Source of the DNA: Phenylobacterium immobile (ATCC 35973) | Lineage (GTDB): Bacteria > Pseudomonadota > Alphaproteobacteria > Caulobacterales > Caulobacteraceae | Assembly: GCF_001375595.1 (NCBI RefSeq) | Contig: NZ_CVJQ01000001.1 | Location: 2,383,001-2,447,000, forward strand | Length of the DNA: 64,000 nt | Direction of reading: 5' to 3' | Part shown: positions 49,721-59,558 of the stretch, one piece after another | Position numbering within the stretch: position 1 is the stretch's first letter | How the letters are laid out: each line of letters opens with the position of its first letter | The notes under the pieces: model-generated | Seen by the model: the letters and a program-made list of their open reading frames with translations, nothing else | The model's database searches: none | Told to the model about the DNA's origin: nothing | Made by a program: the position numbers and the translations under genes

Positions 49721-52210
49721 TCAGCGGCGGAAAGTAACCGACAGGCCCCAGAATCGGGGCTCGCCGGCGATGAATGTCGGGATGCCAAAGGTGTCGCCGG
49801 TGTTGCCCGCGTCCTTCAGGTACGTCTTGTCGAACAGGTTGGTCACGAAGGCCTCCACGCTCCACGTCGCGTCATGGGCCGTGTAGCCGACCCGCAAATT
49901 AGCCAGGCCGTAGCTCGCCTGCAGCTCATCCTGGGCGGCGTCGGGGACCAGATTGTCGCGTTGCAGGGCGGCGATGTCATTGTCGTCGTCAAAGAAGACC
50001 TTCGATTGCCAGGTGTAGAGCGGCCGCACGCTGAACTCGCCGCCACGGACCGGGATGCGCCAGTCCGCGCCGAGCGAGGCGGTGTGATCAGGCGACAGGC
50101 GGAAGCGGTTGTCCTCGAACAGGCCGTTGCCGAACCGCGAGTGGTTGTAGGCGTAGGTGGCGTTGACCGTCAGATGGTCGGCCGCCTGCAGGGTCGCCTG
50201 TCCCTCGAAGCCGTAGGCCTTGGCCTCGCCAGCGTTGGCGGTGACCAGCTGGGCGTTCTGCTGGATCGTTGTCTGGAAGTTATTGTAATCGTAGTGATAA
50301 AGCGCGCCATCCAGGGCCAGGCGGCCGCCGATGAAGCGACCCTTGGCGCCGAGCTCGAAGGAGTCGACCGTCTCGGCGGCGACCTCGGTGAAGCGCGCCG
50401 CGCCGCCGGGCGCGGCGGGCGCGGCGGGCGACATCACCTTGGGCCGGCGGCCACGGGCGTAGGTCGCATAGAGGTTGGCGTTGGGCGACAGCGCCTGCTT
50501 GGCCGAAACCCGCCAGGTGAAGCCCTCGTCCGTGAAGTCGCTGGTCTGCAGCGCGCCGGCGCCCGCGCTGGGTTGCGAGAACAGGCCAAACATCGGAACG
50601 GGAAACTGCGCCGAGGTCGGGATCAGCGCCGCGCCCGGCGCGCTGAGGCCCGCGAGCAGGGCCGCCCGCACCGCCGCCGGTTGCGAGAGCGCGCCGATGA
50701 AGCCGCCCAGCACGCTTCGGCCGCCCGACACCGTGGACGCGTAGCCGGCGCTACGGTCATCGCGCGTGTAGCGCAGGCCGCCGGTCAGCTCGAGGCTGCC
50801 CGTCGCCTTGAAGGTGACGTCGCCATAGATGTCCCAGGCGTCGGTGTCGCCGCTGTTGATGTAGCTCTCGCGGTGGTCCGTCCGCAGATTGGCGGCGATC
50901 GCCTGGGCCTGGGCGCTGGACACGGCCACGCCGCTGGCGGCGGCCAAGCCCTGCAGTAGCGCGCCTGCGAAGGCGTTCGAGCCGGTCACGGCGGACGGCT
51001 GCGGGTTCGGCCGCGACAGCTGACCGGTCAGCAGCGCAAGGGCGGTGCGCTCGTCGAACTGCAGCGGCACGCGCTGCGAACCATCCTCATGGAAGTAGTT
51101 CACTCCGACGAAGCCGCTCCAACGGCCGCCGGCGTTGTAGTTCAGCCGGATTTCCTGACTCGCCTGGCGTCCGCGGGCGTCCTCGCCGAAGACGAACAAG
51201 GGCGCCGAGAAGCCATCTGCGTCGAAGATCTCCAGCGCATCGAACCGGCGATAGGCGCTGACCGAATTCAGAGTGAGCGCGTCCGTCAGGTCGAAGCTCA
51301 GCAGGCCGGTCACGCTCCACAGCTCGCGATCCAGACCGAGCGGCCGCCCGCCCTCGAACCCGGCCGTTGTTGAAAGCGCGGCCGGGCTCTCGGCGGGGCG
51401 GTCGCCCAGCACCATTCCAGTGAGCGGATCGGTCGGGTTGAAGGTCATCGACTTGAACGACGTGCCGGACGGATCGTCCTTCTGGTAGTTCAGCAGCAGG
51501 TCGGCGTTGAACCGCTCGCCGTGCGCATTGAGCGCGACCCGATAGGCCTGGGTGTCGACGCTGTTGAAGTCCGTGGCCCCCAGGGCGTTCTCGACGTAGC
51601 CGTCGCGGGCCTTCTGCCGGCCGGAGATGCGGAGGGCGGCGTTGTCGCCCAGCGGCGCGTTCAGCATCCCCTCGAAGAGCGTGTAGCCATAATTGCCGAC
51701 GCTGGCCCGGGCCGTGGCCTCCCAGTCCGATCGCGCCTTGGCCTGGATGACATTCACCGCGCCGATCAGGGCGCCCCGGCCGAACAGCGTCGACTGCGGC
51801 CCTTTGGCGATCTCGACCCGCTCGATGTCGAACAGCTCGACGTAGGACCCCCGCGAGCGCGAGATCGAGACGCCATCCTGGTAAACCGACACCCGCGGCT
51901 CGGCTGTCGCGTCGCCGGAGTCGGAGGTGATGCCGCGCATCACCAGAGCCGGGTTGTTCGGCGACTGGTTCTGGACCTCGAAGCCCGGGACGATCTGCGC
52001 CAACTCCTCGAACTCCTGAACGCCCAGTCGGTCGATGTCAGCGGCCCCATAGGCGGTGAGCGCGAAGGGCACGTCCAGCGCGCGCTGGTCGCGCTTTTGG
52101 GCGGTGACGACAAGTTCCTGGACATCGCCGGGGGCGGTCTCGGCGAGCGAGCGCCCGGCGCTCAGCGCCGTGATGCTGGCGGCGGCGATCAGAAGCGCGC
52201 GGGTGTTCAT
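49721..52210 (-). CDS. TonB-dependent outer-membrane receptor
   Basis: An 829-residue receptor with a signal peptide, a TonB box-like ELVVTAQKRDQRA, a plug domain (DVPFALTAYGAADIDRLGVQEFEELAQIVPGFEVQ, then SPNNPALVMRGITSD) and a beta-barrel that ends in an aromatic residue (LSVTFRR, preceded by GEPRFWGLSV). It is followed directly by phoD, so it likely imports an organic phosphate, or the phosphate ester that PhoD acts on; the substrate is inferred from this pairing only. Confidence 0.92.
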   Translation of the reverse strand: MNTRALLIAAASITALSAGRSLAETAPGDVQELVVTAQKRDQRALDVPFALTAYGAADIDRLGVQEFEELAQIVPGFEVQNQSPNNPALVMRGITSDSGDATAEPRVSVYQDGVSISRSRGSYVELFDIERVEIAKGPQSTLFGRGALIGAVNVIQAKARSDWEATARASVGNYGYTLFEGMLNAPLGDNAALRISGRQKARDGYVENALGATDFNSVDTQAYRVALNAHGERFNADLLLNYQKDDPSGTSFKSMTFNPTDPLTGMVLGDRPAESPAALSTTAGFEGGRPLGLDRELWSVTGLLSFDLTDALTLNSVSAYRRFDALEIFDADGFSAPLFVFGEDARGRQASQEIRLNYNAGGRWSGFVGVNYFHEDGSQRVPLQFDERTALALLTGQLSRPNPQPSAVTGSNAFAGALLQGLAAASGVAVSSAQAQAIAANLRTDHRESYINSGDTDAWDIYGDVTFKATGSLELTGGLRYTRDDRSAGYASTVSGGRSVLGGFIGALSQPAAVRAALLAGLSAPGAALIPTSAQFPVPMFGLFSQPSAGAGALQTSDFTDEGFTWRVSAKQALSPNANLYATYARGRRPKVMSPAAPAAPGGAARFTEVAAETVDSFELGAKGRFIGGRLALDGALYHYDYNNFQTTIQQNAQLVTANAGEAKAYGFEGQATLQAADHLTVNATYAYNHSRFGNGLFEDNRFRLSPDHTASLGADWRIPVRGGEFSVRPLYTWQSKVFFDDDNDIAALQRDNLVPDAAQDELQASYGLANLRVGYTAHDATWSVEAFVTNLFDKTYLKDAGNTGDTFGIPTFIAGEPRFWGLSVTFRR

Positions 52211-52426
52211 GCGGGAATCATCCTCAAGGGGCCTGGCCGCTGCCTAGCGCCCCGCCGTGTCGCTTCGGCCAAGGATAGATGACAGAACGATATCGCACCC
52301 AGCGCTTGCGGATGAAGGCGACCGAGCGCTAGCCTGCAGTCTGGTGCGGTCCGTTCGGGCCTTAGCGTTCTGGGAGGGGCGCCAGCGATCATCTAAGGCG
52401 ATGGCGCGGGTCGAAGACAAGGACAG

Positions 52427-55000
52427 GTGGCGAGTCAGGACGCAGCTCTGGCGACAGACCGTGGGCGGACGGATGCGCTTCTGAAGCAGCGCGCCGCCCG
52501 GCGGCCTGATCGCGCCATGGAGGCCGCAGTCTTGCAGCGCCTGTCCGCATCTCTGACCGAGCGCCCAGGCGAAATTCTTCAGATCCTCGCCGACGAGGCC
52601 CTGGCCTTCTGCGACGCCGGCTCGGCTGGCGTCAGCTTGATCAGGCGGGACGGCGACGGCTTCTACTGGCCCGCTATCGCCGGGGCCTGGGCTGGCTTCA
52701 CCGGCGGCGGCATGCCGCGCGACGGCAGTCCCAGCGCGCGGGTGTTCCGCGAGAACGCGTCCTTGATCTTCCTGAAGCCGGTCGAGATCTTTCCCGCCAT
52801 CAACGGCGCCGAGCCGCTCATCCGCGAGATGCTGCTCGCGCCCTTCTACGTCGACGGAAGGGCGATCGGCACGGTCTGGCTGCTGGCCCACGAGGGCGGA
52901 CACCTCTTTGACCGCGAGGACCTGCGTCGGCTCGAGAGCCTCGCGCGGTTCGCTGCATCAGCCTATCTCCCTTACGTCAACGTCGCAGAGCCGCCGCACG
53001 CCAGGACTGGACGCCACGAGGTGGAGCGGCTGCGGGCGCTCTACGCCTACGACATTCTCGATACGCCTCCGGAACCCGAGTTCGATGGGCTGGTCCGCCT
53101 GGCCACCCACATCTTCGGCACGCGGGTCGCGGTGCTCAGCTTTGTCGATGCGGATCGCCAGTGGTTCAAGGCGCGCGTCGGATTCGATCGCACCAGCGGT
53201 TCGCGGTTCGGCTCGGTTGGCGCGGTCGCCGCCGAGGGCGACGAGGATATCGTCGTCATCCCGGACCTGGCTGCCGACCCCCGGACGCAGGACAAGCCTC
53301 TGGTCGTCGATGGTCCCGCCCTGCGCTTCTATGCCGGCGCGGTGCTGAAGTCGCCGGCCGGCCACCGGCTGGGCGCGCTCAGCGTGATCGATTCCAAACC
53401 GCGGCCCGAGGGTTTGACGGAGGACCAGACCAAGGCGTTAGCCCTGCTCGTGCGGCAGATCATGGCCCTGCTTGAACTCCGCCGGGCGTCGCGCGCCGGC
53501 GACGCCACGGTCGTCGAGCAGCCGCGCGCCGACGCCAATGTGACCGAACGCATGCGGGCGGCGGAGTCGCGCCTGCGATCCGCCCAGTCCGCGGCGCGGC
53601 TGGGGGCCTTTGAACTGCAAGTGGGCGGCGAGGACGTTTACGCGACGCCCGAGTTCGCCCGCGTGTTCGGTCTCGACGTCCAGGAGACCTTCAAGGCCGA
53701 GTTCATCCGTAGCCTGGTGCTGCCGCAGGATCGCGCCATCGCTTCAACGGACAGCTCCCTGGCTAGTGGCTCAGCAGCGACGGACGTTGAGTACCGGATC
53801 CGCCGGGCCAGCGACGGCGCCATGCGCTGGGTGCTCAGGCGCGGGGCGTTTGAGACGGACGAGGCCGGCCGGCCGCTGCGTCTGGTGGGCGTGGTCGAAG
53901 ACGTCACCGACCGAAAGCTCGCCGAGGCGCGGGTCGCGGCCCTCGTAGCGCTCGGCGACGCCCTGCGCGACGCGGAAACTGCGGTCGAGGCGGTCGCCGC
54001 AGCCGCCCGGCTGGCCGGCGAGACCCTGGCGGCTGATCGCGCCGGCTACGCGCGCGTCGATGCGGCGGCGGAGCTGTTCAACATTCAAGGCGGCTGGTCG
54101 GCCAGGGCCGGTGACAAGGTGCTGGGCAAATTCCCCTTCGCCATGTTCCCGCGCACCGCCGCACGCCTGATAAGCGGGCTGCCGGTGATCGCCTACCGCA
54201 TCCCTCTCGACTGGTCGCCGATTGAACAGTCGGCCTATCGCGACATCGGCGTGGGCGCGATGATCACCCTTCCGCTCTTGGGCAAGGGCATGCTCGAGGG
54301 GGTCCTGTTCATCCACGCCGCGGCGCCCCGTGCGTGGGAACCGGCCGAGATCGCCTTCGTCCAGGCCGTGGCCGACCGGGTGCATGCTTCGGTGGCCAAG
54401 CTGCAGGCCGAAAACGAACAGCGCCTGCTCAACCTCGAGCTCAGCCATCGCATGAAGAACACCATGGCGGTGGTGCAGTCGATCGCTCAGATGACCTTGA
54501 AGCGCGCGGCTGCGCCCGAGGCCTTGAAAGCCTTCGACGATCGGCTGTCGGCGCTCGCGACCGCCCATGACGTGCTGCTGGGCCAGAACTGGGTGACCGC
54601 CCGCATTCGCGCCGTCTGCGAGGCCGCGTTCGCCGCCCACGGCCTCGATCGGGTGTCGATGCAGGGTCCCGAGCTCAACCTCAACGCCCGTAGCGCCCTG
54701 AACCTGGCCATGATGCTGCACGAGCTGGTCACCAACGCCAGCAAGTACGGCGCCCTTTCGAACGCCCAGGGGCGCATCGACCTGATCTGGTGCATCGCCG
54801 GCTCCGGCCCCGCCGCGCAACTCGCCCTGGCCTGGCGTGAATCCGGCGGCCCGGCCGTGCCTGCGCCGCAGCGCAGCGGCTTCGGCGCGCGGTTGCTCAA
54901 GGTTGGTTTCGGCGGCGACAGCGAAAGCCTCGTCGCCTATGCGCCAGAGGGGCTTACGGCGGAATTCACCGTTCCGCTCGCCCAGGTCCTGGAAAGCTAG
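52427..55000 (+). CDS. Multi-GAF/PAS HWE-type sensor histidine kinase
   Basis: An 857-residue cytoplasmic kinase with no membrane helix. Going by segments, there is a GAF domain (about 30-190), a second GAF (about 205-350, DILDTPPEPEFDGLVRLATHIFG), a PAS domain (about 375-500, ending DVTDRKLAEA), a third GAF (about 510-655) and an HWE kinase core (ELSHRMKNTMAVVQSIAQMTL; MMLHELVTNASKYGALS). The first His is the phospho-acceptor. I use the GTG at 52427 with AAGGA ahead; an ATG 90 bp later is possible. No response regulator gene is adjacent. GAF and PAS input suggests light, redox or a small ligand. Confidence 0.85.
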   Translation: MASQDAALATDRGRTDALLKQRAARRPDRAMEAAVLQRLSASLTERPGEILQILADEALAFCDAGSAGVSLIRRDGDGFYWPAIAGAWAGFTGGGMPRDGSPSARVFRENASLIFLKPVEIFPAINGAEPLIREMLLAPFYVDGRAIGTVWLLAHEGGHLFDREDLRRLESLARFAASAYLPYVNVAEPPHARTGRHEVERLRALYAYDILDTPPEPEFDGLVRLATHIFGTRVAVLSFVDADRQWFKARVGFDRTSGSRFGSVGAVAAEGDEDIVVIPDLAADPRTQDKPLVVDGPALRFYAGAVLKSPAGHRLGALSVIDSKPRPEGLTEDQTKALALLVRQIMALLELRRASRAGDATVVEQPRADANVTERMRAAESRLRSAQSAARLGAFELQVGGEDVYATPEFARVFGLDVQETFKAEFIRSLVLPQDRAIASTDSSLASGSAATDVEYRIRRASDGAMRWVLRRGAFETDEAGRPLRLVGVVEDVTDRKLAEARVAALVALGDALRDAETAVEAVAAAARLAGETLAADRAGYARVDAAAELFNIQGGWSARAGDKVLGKFPFAMFPRTAARLISGLPVIAYRIPLDWSPIEQSAYRDIGVGAMITLPLLGKGMLEGVLFIHAAAPRAWEPAEIAFVQAVADRVHASVAKLQAENEQRLLNLELSHRMKNTMAVVQSIAQMTLKRAAAPEALKAFDDRLSALATAHDVLLGQNWVTARIRAVCEAAFAAHGLDRVSMQGPELNLNARSALNLAMMLHELVTNASKYGALSNAQGRIDLIWCIAGSGPAAQLALAWRESGGPAVPAPQRSGFGARLLKVGFGGDSESLVAYAPEGLTAEFTVPLAQVLES

Positions 55001-55187
55001 ACCGTCCCGGCCACGCGGCGCCGGCGCGCAACACGGTCATTATTTGTCACGTAAATGCTGCGCAGCAGCAAACCATGCCCCCGACATTGGAGGCTGCGGC
55101 GACGGCCCTGCTCCCGACTCCAAGGCCGCCCACGCCTGACGGTTTGTTTGGTCGTCGCCGCGACCTTCCAGTCAACCGGAGGCCAAA

Positions 55188-55883
55188 TTGGAACATCTGC
55201 TCGAACGCGCCGCGCTCTTCCGCGAACACGTCTTCCCGGAACAGCGCGCCCTCTACGCCAGGCTCGCCAGTGACGGTCAGAGCCCGAAGGCGCTGATGAT
55301 CTCCTGCGCCGACAGCCGCGTGATCCCCGAACTGATCATGCAGGCCGAGCCCGGCGAGCTCTTCGTTTGCCGTAACGCCGGCAACATCGTCCCGCCCTTC
55401 AGCCAGGCTAACGGCGGGGTCTCCTCCGCCGTCGAATACGCCGTCGTCGCCCTGGGCGTGCGCGACATCATCGTCTGCGGCCACTCCGACTGCGGGGCGA
55501 TGAAGGCCTTCTCCAACCCTGAAGCCCTGGAGAAGATGCCCAACGTCGCCGCCTGGCTGCGCCACGCCCACGCCGCCCATAGCGTCGTCTGCTCGGCCTA
55601 CCACGACCTCGACGGCAGGGAGGCGACCCACGCCCTCTCTCTCGAGAACGTCGTCGTCCAGATCAACCACCTGCGCACCCACCCCTCGGTCGCCTCGGCG
55701 ATCGCCCGCGGCGACCTGACCCTTCACGGCTGGTTCTTCGACATTGAGACCGGCGAGATCCTCGCCCTCGACGGCGACACCGGCCAGTTCGTCCACGTCC
55801 GCGAGAGCGCGACCCTGCCGGTCGCGCTTCCCGCCCGGCCGCGCCTCGCCGCCGCCCAATCTCCCCGCATCGAGGCCGCATGA
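55188..55883 (+). CDS. Beta-class carbonic anhydrase
   Basis: A 231-residue enzyme with the zinc ligands in SCADSRV (Cys and Asp) and CGHSDCGAM (His and Cys). The beta-class segments ELFVCRNAGNIVPP and GGVSSAVEYAVVALGVRDIIVCGH are present. It hydrates CO2 to bicarbonate in the cytoplasm. The start is a TTG with CCGGAGG 5 nt before it. It overlaps the SulP gene by 4 bp, so the two are coupled. Confidence 0.92.
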   Translation: MEHLLERAALFREHVFPEQRALYARLASDGQSPKALMISCADSRVIPELIMQAEPGELFVCRNAGNIVPPFSQANGGVSSAVEYAVVALGVRDIIVCGHSDCGAMKAFSNPEALEKMPNVAAWLRHAHAAHSVVCSAYHDLDGREATHALSLENVVVQINHLRTHPSVASAIARGDLTLHGWFFDIETGEILALDGDTGQFVHVRESATLPVALPARPRLAAAQSPRIEAA

Positions 55884-57478
55884 GCTCTGATAACGTCAAC
55901 GATGGACCGATGACCGCCGCCGAGGCGCCGGATCCGGCCACCGTCAAGATCGCGCCGGCCCCGGACGCCCGCGCCGAGAAGACGCTGACGCGCGACCTTG
56001 TCTCCTCGGTCGTCGTCTTCCTGGTCGCCCTGCCGCTGTGCATGGGCATCGCCGTCGCCTCCGGCGTGCCGGCCGAAAAGGGCCTGATCACCGGGATCAT
56101 CGGCGGCATTGTCGTCGGCGCTCTGGCCGGCTCGCCCCTTCAGGTCAGCGGCCCCGCCGCGGGCCTGGCCGTCATCGTCTTCGAACTGGTCCAGCGCTTC
56201 GGCCTGGGCATGCTGGGGCCGATCCTGGTCCTCGCCGGCATGATCCAGCTGGCCGCCGGCGCGCTCCGGCTTGGTCAATGGTTCCGCGCCATTTCGCCGG
56301 CCGTCGTGCACGGCATGCTGGCCGGGATCGGCATCCTGATCGTCGCGGGCCAGGCCCACGTCCTCTTCGGCAATGGCCCTGGCCCGCACGGCCTCGACAA
56401 CCTGCTGGCGATCCCCGCGGCGTTCGGCACCCTGAACCTGGGCGACCTCGGCGCGACTGAAGCCGCCTTCGGGGTAGGCCTCGTCACCATCATCGGCATG
56501 CTGGCCTGGGAGAAGCTGCGCCCGGCCAGGCTCAAGGTCGTTCCGGGCGCCTTGCTGGGCGTCCTGGCCGCGACCATCCTGACCCAGGCGTTCAACCTGC
56601 CGGTCAAGCTGGTCGAAGTGCCGGCCTCCATCGCCGCCGCGGTCCAGGTGCCGACGCTCGCGAACTTCGCGCGCCTGGCCGAACCGACGATCTTCATCAC
56701 CGCCATCGCCATCGCCTTCATCGCCTCGGCCGAGACCCTGCTCTCGGCCGCCGCCGTGGATCGCATGCACACCGGCCCGCGCACCAAGTACAACAAGGAG
56801 CTCGGCGCCCAGGGCATCGGCAACATGCTCTGCGGCCTGGCCGGCGCCCTGCCGATGACCGGCGTGATCGTGCGCTCCTCGGCCAACGTCCAGGCCGGCG
56901 CGCGGACCCGCATGTCGGCCATTTTCCACGGTGTGTGGATTCTCGGCCTCGTCGCCCTGCTGCCCTGGCTCCTGCGGTTGATCCCGGCCCCGGCGCTGGC
57001 CGGCGTGCTGGTGGTCACGGGCTGGCGCCTGGTCAGCTTCGACCACGCCAAGCACCTGTTCGCCCGCCACGGCCTGTTGCCCACCATCACCTGGGCCGTG
57101 ACCCTGGTCATGGTGGTCGCCACCGACCTCCTGACCGGCGTGCTGATCGGCATGGCCCTGACCGTGGTCGAGCTGATCCCCTCGATCCGCCGCATGGGCC
57201 TGCGCATCAGGGACCAGGCCGCCGGCGAACATCACCGCGAGGTCAGCCTCGAAGGCTCGGCGACCTTCCTGCACCTGCCGCGTCTGGCCAAGGTGCTGGA
57301 AGCCGCGCCCAACAGCAGCCCGATCCGGCTGAACCTGGAGCGCGTCGGCATGCTCGACCACACCATGGCCGAGATGCTCACCGAGTGGCTGAAAGGCCGC
57401 AGGCGCGTCTCTGCGCCGGTCGAGGTCATGGCCGACGAGCCCATGCGCCGCCGCCTGGCGCTGGAAGGCGAGCACTAG
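55880..57478 (+). CDS. SulP-family anion transporter with STAS domain
   Basis: A 532-residue transporter. The membrane domain starts DLVSSVVVFLVALPLCMGIAVASGVPAEKGLITGIIGGIVVGALAGSPLQVSGPAAGLAVIVFELVQRFG. A C-terminal STAS-like domain (about 450-530) follows. SulP transporters fused or coupled to carbonic anhydrase are usually bicarbonate importers (BicA-like); this coupling by overlapping stop and start suggests the same. A strong terminator follows its stop. Confidence 0.9.
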   Translation: MSSDNVNDGPMTAAEAPDPATVKIAPAPDARAEKTLTRDLVSSVVVFLVALPLCMGIAVASGVPAEKGLITGIIGGIVVGALAGSPLQVSGPAAGLAVIVFELVQRFGLGMLGPILVLAGMIQLAAGALRLGQWFRAISPAVVHGMLAGIGILIVAGQAHVLFGNGPGPHGLDNLLAIPAAFGTLNLGDLGATEAAFGVGLVTIIGMLAWEKLRPARLKVVPGALLGVLAATILTQAFNLPVKLVEVPASIAAAVQVPTLANFARLAEPTIFITAIAIAFIASAETLLSAAAVDRMHTGPRTKYNKELGAQGIGNMLCGLAGALPMTGVIVRSSANVQAGARTRMSAIFHGVWILGLVALLPWLLRLIPAPALAGVLVVTGWRLVSFDHAKHLFARHGLLPTITWAVTLVMVVATDLLTGVLIGMALTVVELIPSIRRMGLRIRDQAAGEHHREVSLEGSATFLHLPRLAKVLEAAPNSSPIRLNLERVGMLDHTMAEMLTEWLKGRRRVSAPVEVMADEPMRRRLALEGEH

Positions 57479-57503
57479 GTCTCGACTTCAGCAGATCGCG
57501 AGA

Positions 57504-57531
57504 GGGCCGGGCGGCGACGCCCGGCCCTTTT
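57504..57531 (+). terminator. Rho-independent terminator after the SulP gene
   Basis: A perfect 10-bp stem GGGCCGGGCG with the GNRA loop GCGA and its complement, followed by TTTT. It sits 26 bp past the SulP stop and 5 bp before the stop of the convergent citrate transporter. Confidence 0.85.
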
Positions 57532-57535
57532 CGCA

Positions 57536-58873
57536 TCAGCCCGCCATCAGCGGGAAGGCGCCCGTCGCCATGGCCGCGACCAGCATCACGGCGCACGCCG
57601 CCAGGGCCCAGGGGAAGGTGAAGCGCTGGTGCTCGCCCAGTTCGATGCCGCTCAGGCCGACCAGCAGATAGGTCGAGGCCACCAGCGGGCTCAGCAGGTG
57701 GATCTGCTGGCCGACCAGCGAGGCCCGCGCCACCGCCTCGACCGGCACGCCATAGGTCGCCGCCGCCTGGGCCAGCGTCGGCAGGACGCCGAAATAGAAG
57801 GCGTCGTTCGAGATCAGGAAGGTGAAGGGCATGCTCACCAGGGCGGTGATCGGCGCCATGAACGGCCCCAGCTGCGGCGGGATCGCGCCGGAGACGGCGT
57901 TCGCCATGGCCTCGCCCATGCCAGTCCCCGACAGCACGCCCATGAAACAGCCCGCCGCGAAGATCAGGCTGACCACGGCCACGGCGTTGCCGGCGTTGGC
58001 GGCGATCCGTCGGCGCTGCTCGCCCAGGGCCGGATAGTTGATCATCAGGGCCGCGGCGAAGGCCAGGATGAACAGGATCGGCAGCGGCATCAGCCCCATC
58101 ACCAGGGCCGCCATCAGCGCGGCGGTCAACGCGAAGTTCACCCACACCAGCCGCGGGCGCAGCGTCGAGGGATCGCGAGTGCGGTCCGCCTCCAGGATCG
58201 CCGCCGTCGCCTCCTCAACCGTATCGGCGTCGGCCAGGACGGTCTCCTCGGCGCCCAGCCGGGCCAGCCGCGCCTTCTCCTGGCGGCCGAAGACATAGGC
58301 CGTGAACAGCACCCAGGCGGCGCAGGCCGCCATGGCCGGGATCAGCGGGGTGAACACCACCGCCGGGTCGAGCTTCAGCGCGCTCGCCGCCCGCGCGGTC
58401 GGTCCGCCCCACGGCAGGAGGTTGGTCACCGCGGCGGCCATGATGATCACGCAGGCCATCTTGCGCATGTCGAGCCTGAGGCTGCGGTAGAGCGGCGCCA
58501 TGGCGGCGGCCGTGATCATATAGGTCGTCGCCCCATCGCCATCGATCGACACGATGAGCGCCAGCGCAGCCGTGCCCACCAGGATCTTCACCGGGTCGTC
58601 GCCCACGATCCGGACGATCCGCGCCACCAGGGGGTCGAACAGGCCGGCGTCGATCATGATCCCGAAATAGAGGATGGCGAACAACAGCATGATGCCGGTG
58701 GGCGCGAGATCCTTGACGCCTTCCAGCATCATCGGTCCCAGGCCCGCCGCATGGCCGGCGATCACCCCGAAGGCGGCCGGCACCAGGATCAGCGCCGCCA
58801 GCGCCGACAGCCGCTTGGTCATGATCATCGCCATGAAGACGAAGACCATCGCAAAGGCGAGCAAGGCCAGCAT
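57536..58873 (-). CDS. CitMHS-family metal-citrate/proton symporter
   Basis: A 445-residue transporter of the CitMHS family. It has about 11-12 helices and the family segments LFAILYFGIMIDAGLFDPLVARIVRIVGDDPVKI, SIDGDGATTYMITAAAMAPLYRSL, TNLLPWGGPTARAASAL and SNDAFYFGVLPTLA. CitM and CitH carry citrate complexed with magnesium or calcium. A GGGGG ribosome binding site lies before the ATG. It is a single gene convergent with SulP. Confidence 0.9.
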   Translation of the reverse strand: MLALLAFAMVFVFMAMIMTKRLSALAALILVPAAFGVIAGHAAGLGPMMLEGVKDLAPTGIMLLFAILYFGIMIDAGLFDPLVARIVRIVGDDPVKILVGTAALALIVSIDGDGATTYMITAAAMAPLYRSLRLDMRKMACVIIMAAAVTNLLPWGGPTARAASALKLDPAVVFTPLIPAMAACAAWVLFTAYVFGRQEKARLARLGAEETVLADADTVEEATAAILEADRTRDPSTLRPRLVWVNFALTAALMAALVMGLMPLPILFILAFAAALMINYPALGEQRRRIAANAGNAVAVVSLIFAAGCFMGVLSGTGMGEAMANAVSGAIPPQLGPFMAPITALVSMPFTFLISNDAFYFGVLPTLAQAAATYGVPVEAVARASLVGQQIHLLSPLVASTYLLVGLSGIELGEHQRFTFPWALAACAVMLVAAMATGAFPLMAG

Positions 58874-58958
58874 TGGAACCCCCCAGGATTATCGCCCCGT
58901 TCGAAAGGTTGAGCCCGGTTCTGTCAACCTTGCCTGCTCGGCTTCGCAACGGGGAAAC

Positions 58959-59552
58959 TCAGACGAACACCGTGTCGAGATGGGCCTTGATCATGGCGGG
59001 CAGGTCGACGCTCGCCGTGGTCGGCAGGAGATCGCGCGCCAGCGCCGAGAGCAGCACCGGCGCGATCAGCAGCTGCGGGAACTGCGCGGTCTCCGCGACG
59101 CGCAACTCGCCGCGATCGGCCGCACGCCGCATCAGGGCGACCAGCTTGGCCGCCGTCGGGACCACGACCTCGTCGCGATAGAACTGGGTCAGCTCCGGAA
59201 ACCGGATCGTCTCGGCCAGGATCAGCCGCACCACATCGCCCTTCCGCGTCGTCATCGCCTGCCGCGCCATGGCCAGCATCACGCTTTCGACCGCCGTCCT
59301 CGGCGGAATCTGCGCGTCGTCGATCATCGCGCCGATCGTCTGCGCCAAGGGGCCCATCTCCGCGCGGATCGCCTCGGCGAACAACTCGGCCTTGTCGCGG
59401 AACCCCAGATAGACCGTGCCCTTGGCGACGCCGGCGCGGGCCGCCACATCCTCGATCCGGGCGGCCGCAAAGCCCTTGGCGATGAACGCCTCGATCGCCG
59501 CCTCCAACACCGCCTGGCGCCGGGCCAGGGCCATCTGCTCGCGCTTGTTCAC
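58959..59552 (-). CDS. TetR-family repressor of the ABC exporter
   Basis: A 197-residue regulator. The helix-turn-helix is RRQAVLEAAIEAFIAKGFAAARIEDVAARAGVAKGTVYLGFRDKAELFAEAI, followed by a ligand-binding domain of the C-terminal TetR type. It starts with GTG, 6 nt after the ABC permease stop, as the last gene of a five-gene operon. It probably represses that operon. Confidence 0.88.
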   Translation of the reverse strand: MNKREQMALARRQAVLEAAIEAFIAKGFAAARIEDVAARAGVAKGTVYLGFRDKAELFAEAIRAEMGPLAQTIGAMIDDAQIPPRTAVESVMLAMARQAMTTRKGDVVRLILAETIRFPELTQFYRDEVVVPTAAKLVALMRRAADRGELRVAETAQFPQLLIAPVLLSALARDLLPTTASVDLPAMIKAHLDTVFV

Positions 59553-59558
59553 CTTCAG

